A stretch of 64,000 bases of DNA from JAZOXB01 sp040096185 (GTDB lineage Bacteria; Bacillota; Clostridia; Oscillospirales; Oscillospiraceae): assembly GCF_040096185.1 (NCBI RefSeq), contig NZ_JBBMFF010000205.1:5666-69665 (forward strand), read 5' to 3'. The notes below the pieces were generated by a model. It saw nothing but the letters and a program-made list of their open reading frames with translations, was not told the origin of the DNA and did no database searches. Positions 8,245 through 17,125 of the stretch are shown here, piece by piece (the stretch's first letter is position 1; each line of letters begins with the position of its first letter). Position numbers and translations under genes: made by a program.

Positions 8245-9288
8245 ATGAAAGAACAACTGGAACAGATCAAGGCGAAAGCACTGGCTGATCTCGCAGCGGC
8301 GGCAGATATGCCCGCACTGGATGCCGTGCGCGTGCGCGTGCTTGGCAAAAAGGGCGAGCTGACGGCCGTTCTGAAGCAGATGGGCAAGCTGTCTGCCGAG
8401 GAGCGCCCCGTCATGGGCCAGATGGCAAACGCCGTCCGCGCCAAGCTGGAGGAGGCACTGGAGAAGCGCCGCGCCGCGCTGGATGCCGCCGCGCTCGAGG
8501 CAAAGCTCGAGGCCGAGGCCGTGGATGTCACCATCCCAGGCAAGCCCGTGGAAATGGGCCACCAGCACCCGATGAACCGCGTGCTGCAGGAGGTCAAGGA
8601 GATCTTCATCGGCATGGGCTATCAGATCGTCGACGGCCCGGAGATCGAGGAGGCCGCCTACAACTTCACGAAGCTGAACATCGAAGAGGGCCATCCCTCC
8701 CGCGACCGCTCCGACACCTTCTACTTTGACGACGACGATTCCGTCCTGCTGCGCACGCAGACCAGCCCCATGCAGATCCGCGTGATGGAGCAGCAGAAGC
8801 CGCCCATCCGCATGCTGGCCCCTGGCCGCGTATTCCGCAAGGACGAGGCCGACGCCACGCACTCCCCGATGTTCCATCAGATTGAGGGCCTTGTCGTCGA
8901 CGAGGGCATCACGATGGGCGACCTGAAGGGCGCGCTGGAGACGCTCATCAAGCGCCTGTACGGCGAGGACGCCGTCGTGCGCTTCCGCCCGCATCACTTC
9001 CCGTTCACAGAGCCGAGCTGCGAGGTCGACATGCAGTGCTTCAAGTGCCACGGCACGGGCGAGACGGACGGTCAGGTCTGCTCCACCTGCCACGGCGAGG
9101 GCTGGATCGAGCTGCTGGGCGCCGGTATGGTGCACCCGAAGGTGCTCGAGGGCTGTGGCATTGACCCGAAGAAGTACTCCGGCTTTGCCTTCGGCATCGG
9201 TCTGGAGCGCATGGCCATGGGCCGTCTGCGCATCAATGACCTGCGCCTGATCTTTGACAACGACGTGCGGTTCCTTTCGCAGTTCTGA
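8245..9288 (+). CDS. pheS: Phenylalanine--tRNA ligase alpha subunit
   Basis: 347 residues, ATG at 8245 behind AAAGGAG. Catalytic subunit of the (alpha beta)2 enzyme that charges tRNA-Phe. An N-terminal coiled coil (about 1-85) is followed by the class II core with HPMNRVLQE, motif 2 (RMLAPGRVFRKDEADATHSPMF) and motif 3 (GFAFGIGLERMAM). A cysteine-rich insert with two CxxCxGxG repeats (about 265-285) is typical of clostridial PheS and probably binds zinc. A longer open frame upstream runs through the T-box and is not used. The gap to pheT is 12 bp. Confidence 0.95.
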   Translation: MKEQLEQIKAKALADLAAAADMPALDAVRVRVLGKKGELTAVLKQMGKLSAEERPVMGQMANAVRAKLEEALEKRRAALDAAALEAKLEAEAVDVTIPGKPVEMGHQHPMNRVLQEVKEIFIGMGYQIVDGPEIEEAAYNFTKLNIEEGHPSRDRSDTFYFDDDDSVLLRTQTSPMQIRVMEQQKPPIRMLAPGRVFRKDEADATHSPMFHQIEGLVVDEGITMGDLKGALETLIKRLYGEDAVVRFRPHHFPFTEPSCEVDMQCFKCHGTGETDGQVCSTCHGEGWIELLGAGMVHPKVLEGCGIDPKKYSGFAFGIGLERMAMGRLRINDLRLIFDNDVRFLSQF

Positions 9289-9300
9289 GGAGGTAGAGCA

Positions 9301-11688
9301 ATGAAACTGAACAGAAAATGGCTCAACGAAGAATTCGTGGATCTCTCCGGCGTGCCGGATCGGGAGTTTGTCGAGACCATGACCATCGCCGGTCAGAAGG
9401 TCGAGACCTATGAGCGGCTCGATGCCGAGCTGCGCAATGTCGTTGTCGGCCGCGTCGTGTCCATCACGCGCCACACGAACTCCGACCACATGTGGGTCTG
9501 CCAGATCGACGTCGGCGCAGGCGAGCCCGTGCAGATCGTCACCGGCGCACAGAACGTACACGAGGGCGACCTTGTCCCCGTGGCCCAGCATAATTCCTGG
9601 CTGCCCGGCGGCGTGCACATCACAAAGGGCAAGCTGCGCGGCGAAGTATCGAACGGCATGCTCTGCTCCCTGAAGGAGCTCGGCCTGACGCTCAACGACT
9701 TCCCCTATGCCATTGAGGACGGCATCTGGATCCTGCAGGAGGACTGCAAGCCCGGCGACGACATCAACACCGTCATCGGCAACGACGACACCGTTGTGGA
9801 CTTTGAGATCACGAACAACCGCCCGGACTGCTATTCCATCCTCGGTCTGGCCCGCGAGGCCGCTGCCGCTTTCAACAAGCCGATGCGCCATCACGACCCG
9901 GTCGTGCGCGGCGGTGCGGCGGGAGAGCTGTCCGAGCTGCTGGAAGTCGAGGTTCCCGCTGAGGACCTGTGCCGCCGCTACACCGCGCGCATGGTACGCA
10001 ATGTGAAGATCGCCCCGTCGCCGAAGTGGCTGCGCCAGCGCCTGCGCGCCAACGGCGTCCGCCCGATCAACAACATCGTCGATATCACAAACTATGTCAT
10101 GCTGGAATACGGCCAGCCGATGCATGCCTTTGACTACCGCTATGTCGGCTCCGGCAAGATCATCGTCCGCCGCAGCGAGCCGGGCGAGGCCCTGACGACG
10201 CTCGACGGCAATGTCCGCACCCTGACGCCCGGCATGCTCGTTATCGCCGACGAGACGAAGCCCATCGGCCTTGCCGGCATCATGGGCGGCGAGAACAGCG
10301 AGATCATGGACGACACAGTCGATGTCGTCTTTGAATCCGCAAACTTCAACGGCACGTCCATCCGCCAGACGGCCCTTGCCCTCGGCATGCGCACGGAGGC
10401 CTCCGGCAAGTTTGAAAAGAACATCGATCCGCTGCTGACGCTCCCCGCCGTGGACCGCGCCTGCGAGCTCGTCGAGCTGCTGGGCGCCGGTGAGGTCATG
10501 GACGGCGTCATCGACGTGCTCAACGACATCCCCGAGCCGCGCACCATCGAGCTGGAGCCGGACCGCATCAATGCCCTGCTCGGCACGGACATCTCCGAGG
10601 CCGACATGGTCGAATATCTGCGCCGTCTGGAGATCCCCGTCGAGGGCCATGAGATCCACGTGCCGTCGTGGCGTCCCGATCTGGTCGGCATGGCGGACAT
10701 CGCCGAGGAGGTCGGCCGCCTGTTCGGCTACAACAACATCCCCACGACGACGTTCCGCGGCGCTGCCACGGAGGGCGGCTATATGGAGGCCATGAAGCTC
10801 GAGAACCGCGCCGGTTCCCTGTGCCGCAGCCTCGGCTACAGCGAGATCCTGACGTATTCCTTCGTCTCCCCGTCCATCTTCGATCAGATCCGCCTGCCGG
10901 AGGACTCTTCCCTGCGCAATGCCATGCGCATTCAGAACCCGCTCGGTGAGGATGCCTCCATCATGCGCACCGTCGCACTGCCGTCCATGCTCGCCATTTT
11001 GGCGCGCAACAACGCCTATCACAACGATGCCGTCAAGCTCTATGAGCTGGCGAAGGTCTACCTGCCGAAGCCCGGCCAGATCCTGCCGGACGAGCCGAAG
11101 CATCTGGTGCTCGGCACCTACGGCGAGCACGAGGACTTCTTCAAGATGAAGGGCGAGATCGAGGCCTTCCTGCGCGGCATGAATGTCCCCGAGGCCCGCT
11201 ATACCGCCGAGAAGCACGACCCGACGTTCCATCCCGGCCGCTGCGCCCGCGTCAGCGTGGGCGGCGTCGACCTCGGCTGCTTCGGCCAAATCCATCCGCT
11301 CGTGGCCCGCAGCTACGGCATTGACGGCGAGATTTTCGCCGCAGAGCTGAACTTCACGGCCCTGCTGTCCCTGCAGCTGCCGGAGAAGACCTATACGCCG
11401 CTGCCAAAGTACCCGGCCGTCACCCGCGACATCGCCGTCGTCTGCGACGAGGCCGTAACGGTCGCCGCCCTGTCCGACTGCATCCGCGCCGCAGGCGGCA
11501 AGCTGCTGCGCAGCGTGGAGCTGTTCGATATCTACCGCGGCAAGGGCATCGCTTCCGGCTCGAAGAGCGCGGCCTTCCGCCTGACGCTCCGTGCAGACGA
11601 CCGCACGCTGACGGATGCCGATTCCGACGGCGTCGTGTCCGCCGTTCTGGCCGCTCTGGAAAAAGAGCTGAACGCCAAGCTCCGCTGA
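9301..11688 (+). CDS. pheT: Phenylalanine--tRNA ligase beta subunit
   Basis: 795 residues, full length for the family. An N-terminal tRNA-binding (EMAP-like) domain at about 40-150 (VGRVVSITRHTNSDHM), B3/B4 editing domain at about 210-385, B5 domain at about 400-470, the catalytic-core-like domain, and a C-terminal ferredoxin-fold anticodon-binding domain from about 700 (YPAVTRDIAVV to the end). Cotranscribed with pheS under the T-box. No clear intrinsic terminator follows; the ireB promoter starts within 40 bp. Confidence 0.95.
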   Translation: MKLNRKWLNEEFVDLSGVPDREFVETMTIAGQKVETYERLDAELRNVVVGRVVSITRHTNSDHMWVCQIDVGAGEPVQIVTGAQNVHEGDLVPVAQHNSWLPGGVHITKGKLRGEVSNGMLCSLKELGLTLNDFPYAIEDGIWILQEDCKPGDDINTVIGNDDTVVDFEITNNRPDCYSILGLAREAAAAFNKPMRHHDPVVRGGAAGELSELLEVEVPAEDLCRRYTARMVRNVKIAPSPKWLRQRLRANGVRPINNIVDITNYVMLEYGQPMHAFDYRYVGSGKIIVRRSEPGEALTTLDGNVRTLTPGMLVIADETKPIGLAGIMGGENSEIMDDTVDVVFESANFNGTSIRQTALALGMRTEASGKFEKNIDPLLTLPAVDRACELVELLGAGEVMDGVIDVLNDIPEPRTIELEPDRINALLGTDISEADMVEYLRRLEIPVEGHEIHVPSWRPDLVGMADIAEEVGRLFGYNNIPTTTFRGAATEGGYMEAMKLENRAGSLCRSLGYSEILTYSFVSPSIFDQIRLPEDSSLRNAMRIQNPLGEDASIMRTVALPSMLAILARNNAYHNDAVKLYELAKVYLPKPGQILPDEPKHLVLGTYGEHEDFFKMKGEIEAFLRGMNVPEARYTAEKHDPTFHPGRCARVSVGGVDLGCFGQIHPLVARSYGIDGEIFAAELNFTALLSLQLPEKTYTPLPKYPAVTRDIAVVCDEAVTVAALSDCIRAAGGKLLRSVELFDIYRGKGIASGSKSAAFRLTLRADDRTLTDADSDGVVSAVLAALEKELNAKLR

Positions 11689-11725
11689 GCACCGTTTTGT
11701 TTCCAATTTGTTTACGCATTTTTCC

Positions 11726-11754
11726 TTTACTTTATCCCGAATTTCGGATATGAT
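11726..11754 (+). promoter_or_regulatory. Promoter of ireB
   Basis: TTTACT (11726-11731), 17 bp, TATGAT (11749-11754). Confidence 0.65.
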
Positions 11755-11784
11755 AGAGGAAAGGAAGAAAGGAGGCGGACGTAA

Positions 11785-12030
11785 TTGGATCATAACACGA
11801 TCAAATTCAGCGTGCCGGTCGACAACAGTGCGGAGATGAAGCAGATCCTCACGGAGGTCTATCGCTCCCTCACAGAAAAGGGCTATAATCCGATCAATCA
11901 GATCGTGGGCTATCTTCTTTCCGAGGATCCGACCTACATCACCAACCACAATAACGCTCGCAGCCTCATCTGCAAGCTCGATCGCGACGAGCTTCTTCAG
12001 GAGCTTGTCCGGCACTACCTGTTTGATTAG
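11785..12030 (+). CDS. IreB family regulatory phosphoprotein (DUF965)
   Basis: 81 residues and nearly full length for the family: an N-terminal FSVP segment, EVYRSLTEKGYNPINQIVGY, GDPTYIT-like SEDPTYIT, and a basic ARSLICKLDRDE tail segment. In Enterococcus IreB is a substrate of the Ser/Thr kinase IreK and affects cephalosporin resistance. Translation starts at TTG (11785), which the AAAGGAGG placed about 8 nt upstream supports; no in-frame ATG is available. Own promoter and terminator, so it is monocistronic here rather than placed beside ruvX/yqgF. Confidence 0.9.
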   Translation: MDHNTIKFSVPVDNSAEMKQILTEVYRSLTEKGYNPINQIVGYLLSEDPTYITNHNNARSLICKLDRDELLQELVRHYLFD

Positions 12031-12040
12031 TTCCCCGCCC

Positions 12041-12080
12041 GGGGAGGCTTCTGCGGCAAGTAGAGGCCTCCCCTCTTTTT
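12041..12080 (+). terminator. Terminator after ireB
   Basis: GGGGAGGC (12041-12048) pairs with GCCTCCCC (12066-12073), followed by TCTTTTTCT. Confidence 0.85.
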
Positions 12081-12189
12081 CTGCCCTCCCAAGCAAAAAA
12101 CATCCGACAGTTCCAGCATCGCATTCCCGGACCATTGTAACGCTTTCCGCCGCAATGATTACAAATCGGCAGAAATTCCGAATTTGCTA

Positions 12190-12218
12190 TTGACAATTCG
12201 GTTTCTATGTGTTACAAT
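12190..12218 (+). promoter_or_regulatory. Strong sigma-A promoter of the 12248 gene
   Basis: Consensus TTGACA (12190-12195), 17 bp, TACAAT (12213-12218). Confidence 0.85.
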
Positions 12219-12247
12219 TCGGTTACATTTTATTTGGAGGTTCCCGA

Positions 12248-12538
12248 ATGTCCGAAAAAAATGAAGTCCTCACCTACAAGGGCCACCCCCTGATGCGGAA
12301 GGACAATCTGGTTTATTACGGTTCCATGGCAGACGAATTCATCGTCATGCTGCAGATCCTCGAAACAAAAAAGCTCGACGATCTCGAGCTTGCAACAAAG
12401 GTCTCCGTCCAGCTCCAGCGCACGGATCCCGCCGCCAAGGCGCGCGACCGCGTGGTGAAGAAGACGGAAAAGGACGGCTTCTACACGGCTTTGGATGTTG
12501 GCTGTGTGTGGCTGGAACGTGCACTGAACGCAAAATAA
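12248..12538 (+). CDS. Small conserved-type protein, function unknown
   Basis: 96 residues, ATG at 12248, GGAGG 7 nt upstream. No signal peptide or membrane segment. The sequence is soluble, with a short N-terminal beta portion (LTYKGHPLMRKDNLVYYG) and amphipathic helices (EFIVMLQILETKK, LATKVSVQLQ). It has a strong promoter of its own and is followed 30 bp later by the SH3/NlpC hydrolase gene, with no terminator between them, so the two are probably cotranscribed. I do not recognise the family. Codon use matches the neighbours, so it is very likely a real gene. Confidence 0.75.
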   Translation: MSEKNEVLTYKGHPLMRKDNLVYYGSMADEFIVMLQILETKKLDDLELATKVSVQLQRTDPAAKARDRVVKKTEKDGFYTALDVGCVWLERALNAK

Positions 12539-12568
12539 GCACAATTTCTGTTTGGGAGGTACTTTTAC

Positions 12569-13531
12569 ATGAAACGGATGATCAAGGTCCTGTTGATCCT
12601 TGCCGCCACGGTCGCCGCTGTTGCAGCGCTTGCGATCACGGCAGGCGCCACGGAGCTGAAAACCGGCATCGGCATTGTCGAAGCGAGCGGCGGCCTTCGC
12701 CTTCGCTCTCAGGCTTCTACCAGCTCCGATATTCTCTCGACGGCGCACAACGGAGACAACGTCGTAGTCATCCGTCAGGTCGGAGACTGGTATCTGGTCA
12801 ACTACAATCTGAAGATCGGCTACATGCACTCCGACTATATCACCTTCAAGGAGCGCGAGAACATCGAGCTGGGCTACGGCTCCGTCGATCCCTATCTCGC
12901 CAATATCCGCAGCGGCCCGTCCACTTCCTCCGGTCTTGTCGATCAGGCCGGCAGCGGCGCGAAGGTCTTCATCTTCGGCTTCAACTGCGGCTGGTACAAG
13001 GTGAAGTACAACGGCCAGATCGGCTACATCCGCAGCGACCTCGTCACCCTGCTGGAAAAGCCCTACTGCAACAGCGGTTCCTCGAGCAGCGGCTCGAGCT
13101 ACTCCTCCGCCACCGGCTATGACGATTCCTATTCCTCGGGCAGCAGCTCTTCGAGCAGCACCTCACTTGGCACGCAGATCGCGAATTACGGCATGTCGTT
13201 CGTCGGTTATCCTTACGTCTACGGCGGCACTTCTCCCTCCGGCTTTGACTGCTCCGGCTTTGTGCAGTATATCTACCGCCAGTTTGGCTACAGCATCAAC
13301 CGCACCGCGACCGCTCAGCTCGCAAACGGCTACTACGTCTCCTATGACAGCCTGATTCCCGGTGATCTCGTCTTCTTCGGCAGCGGCTCGTCCGCTTCCC
13401 ATGTCGGCATGTACATCGGCGGCGGCGAATTCGTCCACGCGGCCAATTCCCGCTCCGGCGTCAAGATCTCGAGCCTCTCGGAAAGCTGGTACGCAGCCCG
13501 TTACATCGGTGCCCGCCGCATCGTCGGCTAA
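12569..13531 (+). CDS. SH3b x2 - NlpC/P60 peptidoglycan hydrolase
   Basis: 320 residues. A signal peptide (about 1-28, cleavage near AGATE) precedes two bacterial SH3 domains (about 33-90 and 100-160) and a Ser-rich linker (about 170-195). The C-terminal NlpC/P60 domain (about 200-318) has the catalytic Cys in FDCSGF, His in ASHVGMY and a third polar residue in FVHAAN. It is expected to cut D-Glu/diaminopimelate-type bonds in the cell wall, outside the membrane. GGGAGG ribosome site; followed by a strong terminator. Confidence 0.92.
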   Translation: MKRMIKVLLILAATVAAVAALAITAGATELKTGIGIVEASGGLRLRSQASTSSDILSTAHNGDNVVVIRQVGDWYLVNYNLKIGYMHSDYITFKERENIELGYGSVDPYLANIRSGPSTSSGLVDQAGSGAKVFIFGFNCGWYKVKYNGQIGYIRSDLVTLLEKPYCNSGSSSSGSSYSSATGYDDSYSSGSSSSSSTSLGTQIANYGMSFVGYPYVYGGTSPSGFDCSGFVQYIYRQFGYSINRTATAQLANGYYVSYDSLIPGDLVFFGSGSSASHVGMYIGGGEFVHAANSRSGVKISSLSESWYAARYIGARRIVG

Positions 13532-13546
13532 AGCGGAACATACTCC

Positions 13547-13580
13547 CCTGCGCAGGATAAGCTCCTGCGCAGGTTTTTTT
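13547..13580 (+). terminator. Terminator after NlpC/P60 gene
   Basis: CCTGCGCAG repeated as an inverted pair (13547-13555 with 13565-13573), then seven T. Confidence 0.9.
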
Positions 13581-13584
13581 ACAG

Positions 13585-13613
13585 TTGATACCACGCATTT
13601 CCCATGGTATAAT
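13585..13613 (+). promoter_or_regulatory. Sigma-A promoter of the aldo/keto reductase-like gene
   Basis: TTGATA (13585-13590), 17 bp, TATAAT (13608-13613). Confidence 0.85.
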
Positions 13614-13643
13614 GAAGCAAATATAGTGGGAGGAGTAACCATC

Positions 13644-14789
13644 ATGAGGTACAGAAGATTGGGAAAGACCGGGCTGCAGGTCAGTGAGATTGGCTTCGGT
13701 GGGGAATGGCTGGAGCGGCACCCCGAGGCAGAGGGCATTGAGCTGATCCACCACGCCGCCGCACAGGGGATCAACATTCTCGACTGCTGGATGGCAGACC
13801 CGACATCCCGGGATATCATCGGCAAAGGCATCCGGGACAACCGCAGTCACTGGTATATCCAGGGCCACATCGGCTCCACCTGGAAAGACGGTCAATATTT
13901 CCGAAGCCGAGACATACAATACGTGCGCCCGGCGTTCGAAGACCTTCTGCAGCGCCTGCAGACGGACTACATCGATCTCGGCATGATCCACTATGTGGAC
14001 TCCGAGCAGGATTGGGCGCAGATCCAGCACTCGGATTATCTGGACTACATCATGGGCCTCAAAAAGGCCGGTGTCATCCGCCATATTGGCATCAGCTCCC
14101 ATAACCCGAAGGTCGCAAAGCTGGCTGCGGAGTCCGGTTATGTCGAGATGATCCTGTTCAGCATCAACCCCGCCTTCGATATGCTGCCCGCCAGTGAGGA
14201 TAGCGACACGTTGTTCGCGGAGGAATTCAGCGCAGAGCTCAAGGGGATCGATCCCGAGCACGCAGCGCTCTACAGCATCTGCGAGCAGCACGACGTCGGC
14301 ATCACGGTGATGAAGCCCTTCGCCGGAGGCAGGCTATTCGACGCGAAGCGCTCCCCGTTCGGCGTAAGCCTGACGCCGGTGCAGTGCATCCACTATGCCC
14401 TGACCCGCCCTGCCGTCAGCTCGGTCCTATGCGGCTATGACACGAAGGAACAGGTCGATCAGGCCGTTGCCTACGAGAACGCCTCGCGCGAGGAAAAGGA
14501 CTTCGCTTCGGTCATCGCCAACGCGCCGCTCCACGCCTATCGTGGCCAGTGCACCTACTGCGGGCACTGCAAGCCCTGCCCTGCCGGCCTCGACATCGGC
14601 ATGATCAACAAATTCTACGATCTCGCCACCATGCAGCCGGAGGTCCCCGCCACCGTGCGCTCGCACTACGAGGCGCTGGAGCACACCGCCTCGGCCTGCA
14701 TCGGCTGCCGCTCCTGTGAGTCCCGCTGCCCGTTCGGCGTGCCCATTGCGGAGCGGATGGAAAAGGCCGCAGCCCTGTTCGGCTGCTGA
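13644..14789 (+). CDS. Aldo/keto reductase-like protein with 2x[4Fe-4S] ferredoxin tail
   Basis: 381 residues, ATG at 13644 with GGGAGGAG. The N-terminal aldo/keto reductase TIM barrel spans about 1-285 and starts MRYRRLGKTGLQVSEIGFG. A C-terminal ferredoxin module has CxxCxxCxxxC (CTYCGHCKPC) and CIGCRSCESRCPFG. The active-site tetrad is not canonical: where the family has D-x4-Y it reads DCWMAD, and the lysine strand reads WYIQGHIG; the histidine in MIHYVD is kept. The protein therefore belongs to the Fe-S aldo/keto reductase subfamily whose reaction is not established. Redox function coupled to the clusters is an inference. Confidence 0.85.
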   Translation: MRYRRLGKTGLQVSEIGFGGEWLERHPEAEGIELIHHAAAQGINILDCWMADPTSRDIIGKGIRDNRSHWYIQGHIGSTWKDGQYFRSRDIQYVRPAFEDLLQRLQTDYIDLGMIHYVDSEQDWAQIQHSDYLDYIMGLKKAGVIRHIGISSHNPKVAKLAAESGYVEMILFSINPAFDMLPASEDSDTLFAEEFSAELKGIDPEHAALYSICEQHDVGITVMKPFAGGRLFDAKRSPFGVSLTPVQCIHYALTRPAVSSVLCGYDTKEQVDQAVAYENASREEKDFASVIANAPLHAYRGQCTYCGHCKPCPAGLDIGMINKFYDLATMQPEVPATVRSHYEALEHTASACIGCRSCESRCPFGVPIAERMEKAAALFGC

Positions 14790-14808
14790 AGTCCCCTCTG
14801 AAACAGCA

Positions 14809-14848
14809 AATCACGCAGGCCGATTGTCAGCCTGCGTGATTTTCATTT
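14809..14848. terminator. Bidirectional terminator
   Basis: A 12-bp perfect stem (AATCACGCAGGC/GCCTGCGTGATT, 9-nt loop) between convergent genes. Confidence 0.85.
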
Positions 14849-14855
14849 CGATCTT

Positions 14856-15458
14856 TTATTTTTCTTCCGGCTTTTTCTCCGAGCAGAGCTCCGCTGCCGC
14901 ATGCAGCCGCTCAGAGGACTCGCGGAATACGTCCTGCACACTGTCAAGCGCCTGCTTCAGACGGTCATAATCCGCGTGGAACCGATCGGACAGGCCTGTA
15001 ATGTCCTGCCGTCTGGCCTTGAGCTTTTCCTCGGCCTGCTCGAACGCGCTGCGCATCCGGACGGCAGAGGCCGCGGCACGCTCGCGCGCCATGCGCTCTG
15101 TCTGCTCTGCACGGCGGTAAGCCGTCAGCTCCATCTCATCATAGCGCGGCTTCTGAACGGCCGCTGCAGGCCGCTCTGCGGGCTCCTGCGCCTGCCGGAG
15201 CGCAGCGTTCTGCTCACGCAGCTCGGCAAGCTCGGCGCGAAGCTGCGAAAGCTCCTGCTTCTGCCGCTCCGACTCCTCCTGCCGGGCGGCAAGCTCCTTC
15301 TTCTGCTGCTCCAGCTCCTCCTGCTGGCGGGTGCGCTCCTCCGCCAGGCGGCGCAGCTCCAGCTCGTGCTCGCTCGTCGTCTTCTGAATGAACTGCACCA
15401 CATCCATGCGGTTGAAGCCGTGCAGGGAGCTGCGGAAGCTATCCGTCGTCGCTGCCAT
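14856..15458 (-). CDS. DivIVA-domain coiled-coil protein
   Basis: 200 residues from the ATG at 15458, with GGAGG 7 nt upstream; a second ATG six bases earlier abuts the ribosome site and is less likely. The N-terminus has a DivIVA-like signature, HGFNRMDVVQFIQK. A continuous heptad coiled coil follows from about 30 to 85 (rich in E, Q, R, L), then a proline break and a second helical region (about 105-190). DivIVA-family proteins bind curved membrane or scaffold septum and cell-wall synthesis proteins. This one is short and lacks a recognisable tetramerising tail, so its partner is unknown. Confidence 0.75.
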   Translation of the reverse strand: MAATTDSFRSSLHGFNRMDVVQFIQKTTSEHELELRRLAEERTRQQEELEQQKKELAARQEESERQKQELSQLRAELAELREQNAALRQAQEPAERPAAAVQKPRYDEMELTAYRRAEQTERMARERAAASAVRMRSAFEQAEEKLKARRQDITGLSDRFHADYDRLKQALDSVQDVFRESSERLHAAAELCSEKKPEEK

Positions 15459-15501
15459 TGCCATTCCTCCCGATTCTCTCCCGATTCGGGAGTTTTTTCT
15501 C

Positions 15502-15530
15502 ATTATAGCACGCGGAACGGCGAAAAACAA
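15502..15530 (-). promoter_or_regulatory. Promoter of the DivIVA-like gene
   Basis: Minus strand TTGTTT (15525-15530), 17 bp, TATAAT (15502-15507). Confidence 0.6.
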
Positions 15531-15594
15531 TACATTCCACGGAAATTTGACGGATGTTCTCTCCCCTGCCCGGCAAGTTTTCCCATTTTTCTTC

Positions 15595-15623
15595 TTTACT
15601 TTGTCCAAACTATCTGCTATAAT
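15595..15623 (+). promoter_or_regulatory. Promoter of tRNA-Arg
   Basis: TTTACT (15595-15600), 17 bp, TATAAT (15618-15623), 13 bp before the mature tRNA end. Confidence 0.7.
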
Positions 15624-15636
15624 AATGGATGCAAAT

Positions 15637-15712
15637 GCGCCGGTGGCTCAATGGATAGAGCATCAGATTCCGGTTCTGAGGGTTGGGGGTTCGAGTCCCT
15701 TCCGGCGTGCCA
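15637..15712 (+). tRNA. tRNA-Arg (anticodon CCG)
   Basis: 76 nt cloverleaf with encoded CCA. The acceptor stem GCGCCGG/CCGGCGT has one G-U pair. The anticodon stem TCAGA/TCTGA carries loop TTCCGGT, so it reads CGG codons. T-arm GGTTCGAGTCC is standard. Confidence 0.95.
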
Positions 15713-15726
15713 TCTCCGGATCAGGC

Positions 15727-15762
15727 GGGCTGACGATTCATTCGTCGGCCCGTTTGTTGTTT
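15727..15762 (+). terminator. Terminator after tRNA-Arg
   Basis: A 10-bp stem (GGGCTGACGA/TCGTCGGCCC) followed by GTTTGTTGTTT. Confidence 0.75.
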
Positions 15763-15870
15763 ATGCCGAAAAAAACGCGGATGATGCGCCTGTACTTTCT
15801 TCTTTCTCCTGTTTTCCGCTATAATCATAGCCGCGGTATCCCGCAAATCAGAACGAGGAGAAAGAAAATC

Positions 15871-17112
15871 ATGAGAAAATGCATCCGCACAGCAGCCGCT
15901 CTGCTGCTGGCCCTCGCCCTTGCAGCCGGACTTTTCGGCTGCAGCAAACTTACCCCGATCGTCAGTGGGGGCGACAAACCCCACACCACGGAGCCTGTGG
16001 CCACAGGATCGCAAACGGACACCGAAGACACGCAGAACATGGAAAATGCAGAAGACACCGGTGAGCAGGACTGGGCCGGCGAAGAGGAGTCCTCCGATCC
16101 GGCGCCCGTGGAGACGGACCCGCCTGTGTGGGAGGGGCCGGAAACCGTAGTATATCTCGCGCCCTATGACGCGCTGGCCGTGGAATACGGCGGCTATTTC
16201 TATTATGTGGACCGGGACGACAATCTCTGCCGCACGACCACGGACATGACGGACTATACGCTCTTCTGCGAAGCGCAGATCCGGGGCGACGTCCGCATCA
16301 TTGGCATCACGGACGCCGGGAGGATGTACCTGAGCAGCGGCGGGCAGTCGTGCTATGTCGATCTGGCCGAGGGCCGGGACGGCATGGCGGCCGACTACGG
16401 CATGGTCGAGTCGCAGACGTTCACAGGCGCTGCCCTCTCCATCGGCATCCGCGCCCTGCGCGGCGGCTGGATGTACTACACGAAGTCCGGCGAAAACGGT
16501 CTGTTCCGCGCAAAGATCGGCGCAGTACCCGAGGAGGAAAACTGCATCGTCTTCGACAAGGACATCCGTGAAGCGGCCGTGACCGGCGATTACCTGATCT
16601 ACACCTACAACAGAGGCAGCCGCGCCGACCTGCAGGTCACGCTGGCAGACGATCCCGACAGCCTGCTGCTCACGATCGAGGGCAACGGCACCTATCCGAC
16701 GACCATGCTCGCCGGTACGGACGACCGGAGCGGGACGCCCCTGCTGCTCGTCTCGCGCTATGAGCTCATCGACCGCGGCGCCGAGTACTCCGTCTACGAC
16801 CTTTCAACGCTTGAGCTTGCGACAAACAGCATGCTCGACAGCGCCAAATTGCAGCGCCTTGGATATTGCTTCGGCAAAAATGGGGACGAGATCGTCTGCT
16901 TCAACAACTGTCTCCGCTTCGATCCCTTCGGGACGTTCTCAGACGGCAGCAGCCAATACTATCCGAACGCCTACTATACGGACGACTATCTCGTGAGCTT
17001 TTTCAGCATCACCTATGCCGGAAACGGCTGGTACTTCTTCGCGGACGCGGATCAGGGCGGCGCGACCCATGCCATTGAGGAAGGCGGCACCGAGCTCATC
17101 CCGCTCGTCTGA
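15871..17112 (+). CDS. Lipoprotein with predicted beta-propeller (DUF5050-like)
   Basis: 413 residues, ATG at 15871 behind GAGGAGAAAG; a TATAAT at 15820-15825 with a poor -35 probably drives it. The signal peptide ends in the lipobox GLFGC (Cys24). A low-complexity acidic, Thr/Glu/Asp-rich linker (about 30-90) lifts a domain of repeated short strands from the membrane. Repeating YYVDRDDNLCR, GWMYYTKSGENGLFRAKI and NGWYFFADAD blocks recall DUF5050/KWG-type propellers. Function unknown; related in architecture to the lipoproteins at 61497-64000. Confidence 0.75.
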   Translation: MRKCIRTAAALLLALALAAGLFGCSKLTPIVSGGDKPHTTEPVATGSQTDTEDTQNMENAEDTGEQDWAGEEESSDPAPVETDPPVWEGPETVVYLAPYDALAVEYGGYFYYVDRDDNLCRTTTDMTDYTLFCEAQIRGDVRIIGITDAGRMYLSSGGQSCYVDLAEGRDGMAADYGMVESQTFTGAALSIGIRALRGGWMYYTKSGENGLFRAKIGAVPEEENCIVFDKDIREAAVTGDYLIYTYNRGSRADLQVTLADDPDSLLLTIEGNGTYPTTMLAGTDDRSGTPLLLVSRYELIDRGAEYSVYDLSTLELATNSMLDSAKLQRLGYCFGKNGDEIVCFNNCLRFDPFGTFSDGSSQYYPNAYYTDDYLVSFFSITYAGNGWYFFADADQGGATHAIEEGGTELIPLV

Positions 17113-17125
17113 CCCATAAAATCAG

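Noticed and set aside
7990..12135. A 1,381-codon open frame antisense to pheST and ireB
   Set aside because: It is a GC-rich shadow of pheS/pheT, runs through the T-box, and has no family features or ribosome site. pheST on the other strand is certain.
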